From contig JAUJPP010000005.1 in the NCBI GenBank assembly GCA_030562195.1, positions 31,979,106-32,043,105 on the forward strand: a stretch of DNA of 64,000 nt. The letters are read 5' to 3'. The stretch's first letter is position 1. Each line of letters opens with the position of its first letter. This DNA comes from Nipponacmea schrenckii. Lineage: Eukaryota > Mollusca > Gastropoda > Lottiidae. Both the position numbers and the translations under genes were made by a program. The notes below the pieces were generated by a model that worked only from the letters and a program-made list of their open reading frames with translations, had not been told where the DNA came from and made no database searches. Shown here piece by piece: positions 1 through 12,800 of this stretch.

Positions 1-3000
1 TAACCATCATTCTGTTTCTTAAACAATAGTAATATAGTATACATACTATATTATTTATGTGAAATATTGAACACTGTATGCATGTAATAATATAGTCTTA
101 CCTTAACACTTTTTCAATGAGGTGGAAAATTTTACACGAATCCAGCAAAAGTTGCCACGTCAAAATAATTAGGTGTATTTAATTCAAACATGAAGGAGGG
201 AAATATAACAGTGTACTTAATAAAGTGATATTATGATGAATTGATAAGTTGCACGTCCTTCTGTGAAATGACCAAATAATGTAATGGTTGGTCATTTAGC
301 CTACAGGATTGCAGTATATCCACATTCGGTCAAATATATTTGATAATGGTAATTCAACAAAATTGATGAAATTATGTATTAATGTATCGAAACACTCCGA
401 GAATATGAAAAGTTATGTATTTAAGAATAAAACGTTGGTCTCATTAGCATTATTGTTGTGTATACGCAATAGATCACGTGACAAACTGAAAAATGACAAA
501 GTCAATTATGTATGTTTGGGGCGTGAACTATTGCGATAACTCACCAATAATGATATAATGAGATCGACGTGTAATATTTATATATTTATATGTTTGATAC
601 TTTTATAAATAAAAATGAAATTGACACAAATCTAGATAAATATAGCTCAATGCCATCAAAATCTGTCAACAAAGCAATAACTCATTAAATATTTTCGGTA
701 TATGTGATTCTCAACAATGTTCATCTTTGGGTGTTAACGAGCTAAAAATCAAACGCGTTTCAAAGAACAAGTGAATTATTCATGTTAATTATTTTTCGTT
801 TCTTTGATTTCCAATAAGGTTCATTCTTTGTTGATTACAAATATTCAAACCAATTTTCATTAAACAAAATAACGAGTACGAGTACAAGAACAAGGAAAAC
901 AACTCTTACTAAGTATTTTTCGATTCACTAAATTTCAAAATGATTCTTTATTGGGTGACAACGTTACGTCAAAATTCGTCAATTTGTGCCTTCTAGAGTG
1001 TTACAAGCAATTGTGGACGGACAGAAAGAAGGATGGAGATAGATAAAGGCAATATACGCTCCACATTTCATGTTGTAACAATACAGTAAATTGACAGTTC
1101 TAGATTTACCTTGTGGTAAAGAGCTTCGTGCTTGGAAATGAAAATACCTTGAAACACTGACAAACAGATCATATTCCGTACCATATTAAAATGACAATCA
1201 AGAATGTTCATATTCTATGACCAATAACAAAGACAGAATATTTTCAAGAAATTCTGTTGACCTCCTTACATTTTAATTGATTGGGTTTACAGGGTCTTGA
1301 TTTGAATTCTGGCTATTGATTCCTTGATATGAAAACTAGTTTTTTGGCTGCATTAAATTCTTATACCGCATCCAAAATCGTACCGAAATTCATTAAGCCC
1401 ACATAATCTGTAACTGATTCTATTTAAGGCATATCGTAGAAAACCATCAAACACTGCATAAAATATTATTCTTAAATGTAGTTCTGACTTTAATCAAAAC
1501 CTATACCACAAATCTGTAGATTTTGTTTTCATCTGTGAAATGAAAGTCACTAATGTTGGTTAAAGTGGACTATTATATGACGTAGTTTATGTCTTGTCAA
1601 TTAGTTCCAACGGAAAGGAAAACATAATTCTTATAACAATTTCTTGCTTATCGATTTATAACAGCACATAATTATTTGTGTAGAAGAGCTTGGCAAGTAT
1701 CGTAGTATACAGTACCACTTAGGATTGGAAAATTTATAATAATGAAGTTAGTTGGTCTGATTTTGTAACATTAAAACAATACGAATATCATCATGGCCAT
1801 ATAATTACCACATGATTATCATTAATACCACAAGGGGCAGCTTAAGAAAATTAGTAACACCTCTCTTCTGTTTTGAAGACAGTATAATTTTCGTGATTCT
1901 GTATGTGATACCAAGACGTATGAGGTGGATAGAGCGCTTTTTTTCAAATATCACATTTTATGATTAATCTACAATTTTAATGATTCCTTATTTAAACCTT
2001 GTTTCCATGGAAGAAAATGTTATTATTTTTTATCTAATTGTTATGATTCGAAGAACGGACTTACCAATATATGAAAATCGATCAAAAACCGGTTGCGATA
2101 GAAGCTGGAGTTAATCGGATTTTCTGGTAAATTGAAAAGACTATAAAGAGAATATAAAGAATATCGCTACATAACTCTAAATAGATCTAAAACAATACCA
2201 TACAAATCAATAAGCCATACAATCGCAACTTATTGAACACAGACTGAAGCGAATATTTTAGGTCAATTTGATTATAAGTGGTTCCAGTCTTGAGAATTGT
2301 TTTATAAAATAAACTAAGTACTTCCGACCCGAACCGCAAAACAAAACACGTACAATATGGTATAAGTAACTAATATTGACATACAACTTTACTTTTGAAA
2401 TGAAATATGTTAATATACTGGATGTTTTCGGAAGCAACGCAATGAAATACAAGATTCCGTTGAAATTGGGCAAATTCTCACATTACGAAGCATAAAAGTT
2501 GGCTTTAGTACGCATAATTTCCTTTATTCTGAGGTAAAAAATATGTTGAGGTAAACAATATGTCACTGAACATGTCATTTTACTAGATTGCTCTAGATGC
2601 ATATCATTTCGACAAATAGGCCGATATTATGACCATAATTAACAAATGTGTATACAGTTTTCAAGTTCATCACTTATCATTGAGTGACGGCATCAAAACC
2701 CGACAACAATATCTAAAGAATTTCATGTTTCAATATTAACCGTTTTTTTCATAAATCGATGTCCATTGTCTTCTTATTGATTTGACGCAACTTATGATCT
2801 TAAAGATAAACATTTAACAATAGTTATATTTTAGTCAGGTGATCATGGAAACAACAAGAAATTGGGTTTAAAATCGATATTTTGTGTTATCATAAGAACT
2901 TATCAAGCCTAGACAAGAAACAAATTCTAGTCTTTAAGTAAAATTTCTCTTTCAAATATAGAGAGGGTAGTGATGTCATGATGTAGCCGAAAGGTTGGGA

Positions 3001-3259
3001 CTGGGACCCTTTTTGTAGCAGAGTTTTTACTCTGGACTGGAGTCATAACTTTAATTCTCATTACGCAAAAAGACGAACAATTTTCATTACAATTGCATGC
3101 CCTTTATCGTCAATATATTTTTTTGTTAAACCCTTTAGTCTATTAGTTCGAAAGGTAGGCCTACATTCTTAGTCTAAAAAACGAAGTTATGCTAGATTCA
3201 TCTACAAACTAACCTTAACGCCTCTTTTATTTATTGACGTTGATTTTCCTTTTTTTCAG
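1..3259. other. Upstream region, no gene recognised
   Basis: AT-rich DNA with only short open frames that lack recognisable domains or codon structure. It should contain the promoter and first exon(s), including a signal peptide, of the large + strand gene if those lie within the window, but I could not pick them out. An open stretch near 2,008 begins with Met and hydrophobic residues but is not a convincing signal peptide. Confidence 0.5.
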
Positions 3260-3275
3260 TAACGCTAGCTGGAAG
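3260..3275 (+). CDS. Candidate 16-nt microexon upstream of the EGF-like exon
   Basis: A pyrimidine tract ending in CAG (to 3259) is followed by 16 bases and a consensus donor GTAAGT at 3276. If used, the 16 nt read as the end of one codon, four codons and two bases. The two bases join the single base that opens the next exon (3747), so the phases fit (T-L-A-G-R, then C-K-N-G-G). The splice signals and phase are seen in the sequence. Use as an exon is inference, because microexons this short are easily false. Confidence 0.35.
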
Positions 3276-3746
3276 GTAAGTTTATATTGTTGTTTCTGTA
3301 GCTATAGAAACGTTTTCATTGCTTCTATTGTTCTTAGTTGTATAAACAATCAAACATTATTTTTATAGCTCTCTATTTGGATTCATAAAGTTTCATGTAA
3401 TAACCCATGAGTGGATTTAAAAAAAGCATCGAGTAAAATCTACATACTTACAATTTTTATAGAAATATTGATCGCGTTCAAGTGTTATGAAATAAACACT
3501 TTTTCCTGAGTATTTGAATGTTATTTTATTTACCTTGTCCATTGCACTTTTGTAGTACCAAATGAATGTCAGAATTAGTTTTATTTATGTCATTATTTCA
3601 CGTTAATATGCTAGGTAAAGTCATTGATCTCTATGATACTTCTATGGTAGATTTAGTCAAATTAGTTTTTAGCATGATTATTAGAATAATTGTAGTATTA
3701 GTTACACACTGGCGAGCCAATCTCCACCCACTTTAAGTGTTTTTAG

Positions 3747-3829
3747 GTGTAAGAATGGAGGTAAAGAAAACCAAGCCGGAGGTTGTGACTGTACACCATG
3801 CCATAAGGGAGAAACCTGCGAAGAGAAAG
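3747..3829 (+). CDS. EGF-like exon
   Basis: Translates from the second base as CKNGGKENQAGGCDCTPC followed by HKGETCEEK. The C-x-N-G-G start, the C-x-C pair and the closing G-x-x-C are the EGF-like fold signature, with five cysteines in this exon and others presumably in the preceding one. The acceptor follows a TTTTTAG tract and the donor is GTACGT at 3830. The exon ends in phase 1, matching the cadherin-like exon. Confidence 0.65.
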
Positions 3830-6800
3830 GTACGTTAAAGGTTACTGTATGACAAGGGTGCACTCGCTGCATATTTATCAAATTTTAATACTCATTATGC
3901 AAGATTTACCAGTTGATCTTTGTTAGCCACAATATTGATTTTATGGTGAATGTTTAAAAGAAAGTTTAATTTGTATCCTTTCATCAATTGTTAGGATAAC
4001 TATAATTATTCAGGACATAAGGATCAAGAGGACACCTTTTGATCTGTGAGTATAAATCGCAAGAAAGCAGAAAGAATGCTCACAAGGCATATTTTTTTAA
4101 TTTGCATTAATAAATTTTCAGTTAATCACCTACCAGAATTTGAAAGGGACCAACAAGAAGTAACTGTAGACACAGAATACAGAGAGAATGAACTGGTTTA
4201 TGTGGCTTCGGCCTATGATAAAGACTCGGATGAAATTTGTAATGATGTTCCATCGTGCCCTTGTGGTGAAATCACGTATGGAATTGAGTTTGGAAATGAA
4301 GACAATACATTTACTATTGAGCCGACCTTGGGAATTATTCGGCTTAACGGACTTCAAGATATACGAGAAAATGAGAGACGTGAACTTATCCTGTCGGCTC
4401 GCAATGCATTTGATGTATCTGCTGCGTCCACAATGAGATTGGGAGTTCGCGGGAAGACTCATACAGCTAATCAATACAGCGCTGAAATAAACAATGGTTA
4501 TGATGGCACCTATCATGTCGAAACCTCATCACACGAACGAGTAAAAAGGGTAAAAAAATATTTACTTTTATTAAACCATACCTAGAGCTCCATTTTGAAA
4601 CCTTTTCGTGTTTTGTTAGTTGGAAACGAACTCCAACCATGGCCATAGAAGCAAGTCAAATTTAAAGTAGACCAAGGCTTCTTATTATTAACATCCGCTA
4701 GGATGTGACTTCTCATGAAAATGCCATTTCAGACATCAAATTCCATATCTAGACGAAATATTCGTCAAAATTTCAAAATTCCTTCAAAATGTACCAGAAA
4801 TATTCATATATCGCATTATTCCTTAAAAAATACCTGCAGGGAATGTACTTTCCATAGTCATCATTACAACATTCCCGGTTCTGAGACTCAAGTACAATTG
4901 ACGAATCTGTAAATCCTTACAAGCATGACAACATTGAAACACCTTAACTAGAAATAAATGTTTTGTAGACCTACAAATAGGAGTATTCAACATTTTTTCG
5001 GGGTGTGTGGTTGAATAAGTTCCTGAAGTTTTGTATATGTATCGATTTCTTTGAATTGAACTGAAGGTATTAGATATTAGAATATACGTAATTACTATTG
5101 CAATATTTCACATTTTTATTTTTCAGTCTGTAACTGCTCCATCTAATGTGACATTTGACCTACAAAAGGAAGCTGTACATTCTAGTTTAACATTAATAAA
5201 ACCTGGACAAAGAGTTGGATTTGTATTGAAAATTGATTTTCCAGCTGGTACCACAGATATGTTGGTGGAGTTGTTTGCTCCTGATAACAATTCTATAGTC
5301 ATGATGTTGTGTGACGTCAGAATCGATTCAATTGGTGATAACCTTGCATATGACGGCCCTGGCGATATTAAACTTGAATCCAAAAATAACTCGATCTTTG
5401 TACGTATTTATTGGTATTAAAAGTATATTGATAGATTATGGTACCGGTACACAAACATATATATTATAACAACAGATTAAGAAATAATCTGCTTTTGGAA
5501 CTGGAAATGCCATTTACATGTTTAATCAGTTTCACTTTTCTCTAGTCGTTGACGCAGGTCGTAAACGCTTACATGGAAAAGGCATTTAGTAGTTCTGGTA
5601 GGGAAATAAACCGTTGCAGTAACAGTGAACATTTAAGATATATTCCGACAGTTGGACATCGAAAAAGAGTAAGCTAAACCAAAATATGTCGGCCATTCTG
5701 CGGCCATCAAACATTAATAATTTTAAATACTACGACGTTATACAATGCCCAACAACTGTTGCTCGTTCAAGACGGAACTTTTGATTTATTGATGTTTCAG
5801 TATGATTGGGCAGTAATTGACTTCGGAAATGTAACTAACAATGACAGTGCAGCTAATCAACATTCAATTGTTATCAAATATGATGCAGTTATGATCCAAA
5901 ATGATGGGACAGTGGACGGAAACACTTACTGGGTGAGCGCAGGGGCAGAATACAACGACGAGAATGAAGTCTGGGTGGGACAGGCATCCTTTACATCTGA
6001 TTTATCAGACGTAAGTAAATTATTTTTGAGGTCTTTAGTTTGACTCTATCTTTTTATGATCAGTAGAAATCATATAATTGTTCAGCAAAGGGTTTTGAAA
6101 TGTCTCATTCTTTCATTATAAGAAGTGATGATGTTTGTTTTACAGTATTTCAGGCATTCAATTTATCATATTTTTTTCTTAAATTTGACTCTAGCCATGG
6201 AATGCATCGAACAACAAACCAAAATTCAACTTCAGTGGACCAAGTCAACTTGCAGTTGGTGAATCGGGTATATTTGCCGTAGACATGTATATTACCTATC
6301 CGTCTATTGGTCTCGGCTTTGATGCTTTTGCTCCTCTGAATGACACGAGTATTATGTCAGTTTGTGGAATCCAGATTGAGGAAGTAGGTGTGAATTATCA
6401 ATGTGGTTTGGACTACACGGCTGTACCATCAACTCTCCACCAGGATGGACAACCCCGAGGAAATGCACGAGGTCACTTAGACATCGGTATGGCTACAAAT
6501 AAAGGTAAGTGTTCATGTTATTCGTTGGATCCCTTTTGTTCTCGTTTAGAAATGAATTATACAATAGCTATGTATATCGAACCGAAAAATAAAATAACAA
6601 TCGATAAGCAGAGAAAGCAAAATGCAGAGGCACTGTTCGCTTTCAGACTATGTCATTGCATGTTTTAAAACAAAAAAAATCTGATTTAACGAATTATTCA
6701 GAGCTGTAATAAGAAAATCTTGTAGCCAAAATAAAACGTTCATATTCAATGTTGTCTTCAACGAGAGGACACATTTGTCTTATATTTATGGAATGTTCAC

Positions 6801-9800
6801 AAATTGTAGGTATTAGAGATAATCCAAATTCAGTTGAGCCCAATCTTATTCGAGTGGAATTTGTTATGAAAGTGTGGGATGACGTCACTGCCTTAGGCAA
6901 TCACAGTATTGGTGCTGCTTTAGAACTTGGATCAGATCAAATCTGGTGTGGACAAATTTCGGTAGAAATAGTGACCAGAAAAATTGCTGATGTAAGTATG
7001 GTTTAAAAATACTGGCTACCATGGTACAGTGAATTTATTGACCAATTATTGAAAGGAGGGTTGGGGTGAGTGGCACAAAAATCACAGTGAGAGGTTGTTG
7101 GAAATTTACCAGAAACTCTTGATCTACTAGTATATAAAGGCATCAATCCTCTTCGTTTGCCCATTAGGCCCAGAAGAGAAGAACGTAAACGTAATATTAT
7201 ACATTTAAACTAGAATATCACTGTCAGTCTAAACACATAAACACCATTTTGTCGATCATGTACTACTACTATTTTTTCATCCTCTTAATTCTATATCTGT
7301 TTATTATGCCTTACATCAATGTCAACTTATATTGCAGATAGCATTACCGACCTTGACATCAGTTTTTGTTGGAAACGTTACTGAGGTATCCGAAAGTCAA
7401 CCCGTAGTCATTGAAATCACAGCTGACGTAGGCGTAAGCACTGGAGACTTTAAACTGGATGCACGATCACCACTCGATGGAAGTAGCAACCCTGTGCTAC
7501 AAGTCTGTGCCCTCATATTTGTCAGAGCTGGAGAAAATATGCCATGTATTGAGACTGACAGAGAAGCCGTAATATCAACAAGGGGCAACATACCTCTCGT
7601 GGCAGACACCGCAACTCTTGATTTAGGAGTTCTTACTAATGTTGGCAATTGGGGATACTTTAACCATTCCCGCAATGATACCCGTAACATCATGGTGGTA
7701 CAAGTTCTGGTGAAGGGGACAGAATTTACAGGTGTCAGCCAAAATCTTGACATTGGTTTAATTTCTGGTTCTGGAACTCGCTACTCGTTATTACTCATTA
7801 ATATCAAAAAAGCGGCATCTTCGTCCTTACCAGAAATCGTAAGTAAAATGTGAAACTTTAACTTGTAGAGATCGTTGTTACAAGTGCAAGAGTCTCAATT
7901 GCTTTAGCGTCATTAAATAGTGCTGATTGGTACAAGTTCAGTGATATATATAGTGAAATATAATATAAAAAACAATTACACAAAATAAGTAATTATTCCT
8001 GTTCATTTCAGACCGAAACTCCAAATATGAATCTGACATATAAATATTCATCAGGTAATGTTAGGATTGGTGAAGCTGTTACCGTGAAGTATGACATATC
8101 TACTCTCCGAGGGAAGACCTTCCCTAAATTTGACATGGAATTCATTGCACCTAATTCTTCAGATTCTGCCATTGTTTCAATCTGTAGAGCAGAAACCATC
8201 AAAATTGGAAAGAATACACCATGTTTGACACAAAAAAACATCAATTCTAAATGGCAGTACGTCTCACAGTAAGTACATCCGAAATTACGACAATCAGATT
8301 GTATAATTTGCAAATAATAATTCTTTTAGTATGAATATTATCTCGTTCCGATATTACATAGCAGCTTATTTTCATTATTATAAATAAGTGGATTTCTCCT
8401 TTTTTGTATGTTACAGAATCACCTTTATGGAGTTGTTTTGATATTAATATTCATTTCGTTGCAAAGTGACAAAGTGTATATTTCGATTTGTTGAAGTGCA
8501 TTTGAAGAAGTGTAGAAGTGTGAAAATACATTTGTCAAAGTGTAAAAGTTCAAATGTAAATTGGTAATTTTGAGCTCGATTTGTAAATGTTCATAACAAG
8601 TTCAATTGTCGATTTGTCAACTTTACAAGTGTAGAGGTGTATGAGCCGATGTTGAAATGACGATGTGTGAAATGTCGATTGTACAAATGTGGATGTTACA
8701 TTTGTCATTTTGAACCTAGAGTTCGGGCAAGTATGCAAATTAGTGGGTGGAGCTAACCTCTTACGGAAATTTACGACTATTAAATGAGATATTAACGGAA
8801 ATTCCCAGAAACAGTTTAAACTTAAATAAGAAAGTACCGATGAAACACAATCTAGATCCACTTTTATATCCGATAATCCTTGCAAATTGGATTGTTCTAA
8901 CGCCCTAGCTATTCTGTTTAGACGATTTATGATTTCTTGTCGTATCTCCATTATATCATGTTTTCTGAATTATATTGTTAATTGCCCTTGTTTAGGAGTA
9001 ATCATTTTTATATGTAAAAATTGTCTTCGGGAATTTCCGTAAATTTCTCATTTAATAGTCGTAAATTTCCGTAAATTTCCGCTCCACCCACTAATTTCAT
9101 ACTTGCCCGAACTCTCGGTCCAAAATGACAAATGTAACATCTACATTTGTACAATCGACATTTCACACATCGTCATTTCAACATCGGCTCATACACTTCT
9201 ACACTTGTAAAGTTGACAAATCGACAGTTGAAATTGTAATAAACATTTACAAATCGAGCTCAAAATTACCAATTACATTTGAACTTTTACACCTTGACAA
9301 ATGTATTTTCACACTTCTACACTTCTAACTTCTACACTTATCAAATGCACTTTCACAAATCGAAATATACACTTTGTCACTTCGCAACGAAATGAATATT
9401 GACATCAATACAACTCCATATACTTCTTGCTGGAGGTGTTAAAATGATTTTTTTTCATCCTTGTGGCCTAATATGTTGTTTATCCACGTGATCGTTTTAG
9501 ATTCAACGACTCCACAGTTGATAGAGCAACCCTGGAATTGGGTTCCATATGTAATTTGAGGTCAAGGATGTGGAGACGGAAGATGTTCTTGTTTTAGCAG
9601 CAGTATTTCAACTTAAGCCACATCCTGATGCTACCAACGGGAAGCAGATGTACCTGAGTGCTGGATCTATGTATACAAATGAAAAGATGTGGATTGGTCA
9701 ACTCTCTATGACTGTTGATACATCTGCTTATCCTGCACCTGTGGTAAGGTTACATTAGAGTTTATCAGAAGATATATTATATGTGTATTTAGATAAAACA

Positions 9801-12800
9801 GACATAAATGGGTATTTTTAAGCATTATTACAATTTATAAAAACATATAAACTTCATGACACGGTAAAATATTTCATTGCTTTTTTAACATCCAATTTTA
9901 GGATCCAAAAAAGCCAGAAATGCACGTATCAAAAGTTGGAGAGTTTGACACCGGAAGTACACCTATAGGATATCCAGCAACTTATGAAGTTCTAATACAG
10001 ACCTACCCTGGAGAAACAATAAACCTAAAACTTGTTTTAAGCACAACCGATAAGATAAGTTTTTGCTCGATTAAAATCAAGGCAGTTGGTAACAACATGC
10101 CATGTGTAGACCAAACCATTAAGGGCATCATAACCAAGGATGCAGCTACTGGATTAAACAAAAACGCTGAACTAACAGTTGGTCCTGTCACTAATGTTGG
10201 TAAGTTTACCAGTTACATGAAAATGTATTTTGCGGTCGACCCTGTACGCCCACAATAGGCATTGTGGACACGATATAGGAGTTTTAATTTGAAACGCATG
10301 TATATATTGATGAAATCTCGGCCAAGAGTGAATTTGGTAACGATCGGATGAAAGGTGTTGATTTCGGGGAGGAACAAATACTTTATTGAGAAATAAAGGG
10401 TCTGGATCTGCTAGGTATTTTTCCTCTGTTCTGATCTGAAAATTGAAAAATAATAACATTTACATTTCTGGTAGAAAGGATCCTTGTCACGACGGACTAG
10501 TGAACCTAAGTTGTTATCCTTGTAATATGTTTCTTTCTTTCTTTCTTATATTCGTCATTGAGTTTACCTGGTGTCATAAAGTAATAGAAGTTTCTGTAAA
10601 ATCACGAAAACTAAAAAAAATCTAGATATCATAATTCAAAAGTAATTATGAAAAACGCCTTATCAGGTTATTCAATAATCAGTTGCATTTTTTGAATTTT
10701 ATATTCACTCTAAAAAAAATGATATATGGAGTTTTACGTCCTATACTTCTGCACCTTATGGGCTAGTGAAGAAGGGCAAGGGCATGCAGTGTAGTAATGA
10801 ATGCAATTTTGCCAGGACAGCGGCATTAGCCTACTCTTTTTGCGATTTCCAACTGTAAAGAGAACTTTAACGTGCACAGCCTGTAGCACTCCAGGCCTCG
10901 GTTTAGTGTCCCATTCGAACGACCATACTCTTTTTTCCATGTCAGTCCCTCCGACCTGCATCACTGACAACTTGAAACAGGGTAAAAATTCAAAAGTTCA
11001 TCTCTACCTTTGCCGGTATTGAACCCTGGACCTCCAGGTTAGCAAACATGCGTCTAACCCGCTGAGCCACTGCGGCTCCCTATTTTCCATCTAAGACGCA
11101 GTATTCCTGTAATGTCATCATATTCACATCACTATAATGAACTACCAATCGTTTATGGAAGTGCTGATTAAAAATGGCCTTGGCATCGACCAATAACCAT
11201 ACACAGACTTAAGTTATTTAACACAAAAAAAAGAAGTTGTATTGGTTAACCCAGTCTCAGTTTTACATCAGCTGTACTTAAGGTTTAAATGTATGGCATT
11301 TAGTTAATCTCATTTTCTTCTTCCAAATTCCATAGGTGATATTGCTGATAATACTACAGGTAATAGTACTTTTGGTATAAACTCACTGGTGTTTGAGGTT
11401 ATCTTGCAATCTTCTATTGGCGCTCAAGATGGAAACAGTCTGCCATTTACAGTAGCAACAAACGGTCTAATTAGCCCCGATATAACTATGAACTTGGATG
11501 TAATATCAGATACAACTGGAATTTCCATGGTAAGGCTTTTCAATTGCAATATCTTAACTCAAATGAAAAACAAAACAAATCTCACAAACATTTCATCAAA
11601 GAGTATGGGGCAATTAAGATTTAATTAAGGTGATAATGAGGTGATTTCTCCATTTATGCTCCGTATTTATGCCACCTTTGATCAGTCTTTATTGTGCGTT
11701 CGTGTTCTTGCAATCCTTATCAATTCATTGAGGTATTATTTTCTTTCCAGTTGGGAAATGCAACTGGAATAGATTTTAATGTAGCGGCAGTTGTAGACAT
11801 TGATGCCGATTATGATGTCTATAAAGGACAAGCTAAAAAATTCTTCATTGACATCGATACACAATTAGATACAACACAACACGTCACTGCACAGCTCATG
11901 ACTTCAATTGGCAATTTAGGTCAATTTGAAATTGCCTACATTGGATTGGTTGAAATAGGAGAAAACCTTGGATGTGTTTCTCAAGAAATGACTACTAAAA
12001 CATATGAAAAGAGGTAAGAATTAAGATATCATCTCAATCCGTCAAGATTGTCTGTCATTGCTTTAAAATTAGTAGTTAAGCTACAAGGAAAATTCTTTTG
12101 ACTTATTTAAACCGCTTGAATACAGGGAAAATGACAAAAATTTACTTATTTGTGTATTCTAGGCCAAGTAGTTCTTATATAGATATTGGTACAGTTAATC
12201 TTGGTTATGTGTGTAACACTGGGAATAACAGAAATGATTCAGAAGCTAACAGGGTATATATGTCTTATATAAATTCTATATGATCATCTCCGGAATTTTA
12301 ACATTATGAATTTTCTTGAAAGGCCTCTGCAAACTTCTGACTTTACACTTGTTGAATTATATCTTAGATATGTTCTTGTACTGACAAGTCTGTATTTTTA
12401 ATTTTATTAATTTTTATAATTTACCAATTGTTATCATTTTTCAAAAATTAGATACGTATTGAAGCCTATGCAAGGTTGTTAAACAACCCATTCGTAAATG
12501 TTGGTGATGTCGTCAGTCTGAGTGCAGCCGTTAACTTTAACGATGAACAGATATTTATTGCCCAGAAAGACATGACAGTAAAGAATGTTAGTGAATTTAA
12601 CGACCTTGTATCGGTAAGTTTGTTGATGCTTTTTCTAGAGAAATATATATTAAGTAATAAGTATTTTTTAACATGAATTAAGCTTACACAAATAGACTCA
12701 AAACCAACAACTATCATATCCCTTTATACACAATAGGTGCACTATTACTATTTTGGAGCATAATCTAACAGCACAAGGTGTAACAGTGGGAAATCACATA

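Noticed and set aside
2008..2070. Signal-peptide exon for the modular gene
   Set aside because: Met followed by hydrophobic residues, but with acidic residues at the start and no suitable in-phase donor identified.
4130..4516. 128-codon minus-strand frame
   Set aside because: Antisense of the cadherin-like exon, which has splice sites and recognisable motifs.
7397..7753. 118-codon minus-strand frame
   Set aside because: Antisense shadow of module 3.
8550..8951. 133-codon minus-strand frame and its mirror at 9125-9328
   Set aside because: Both come from the two arms of the foldback element; they share the same residues because the arms are inverted copies.
11016..11080. Functional tRNA gene
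   Set aside because: Box A and box B are present but the cloverleaf is imperfect and a SINE body follows.
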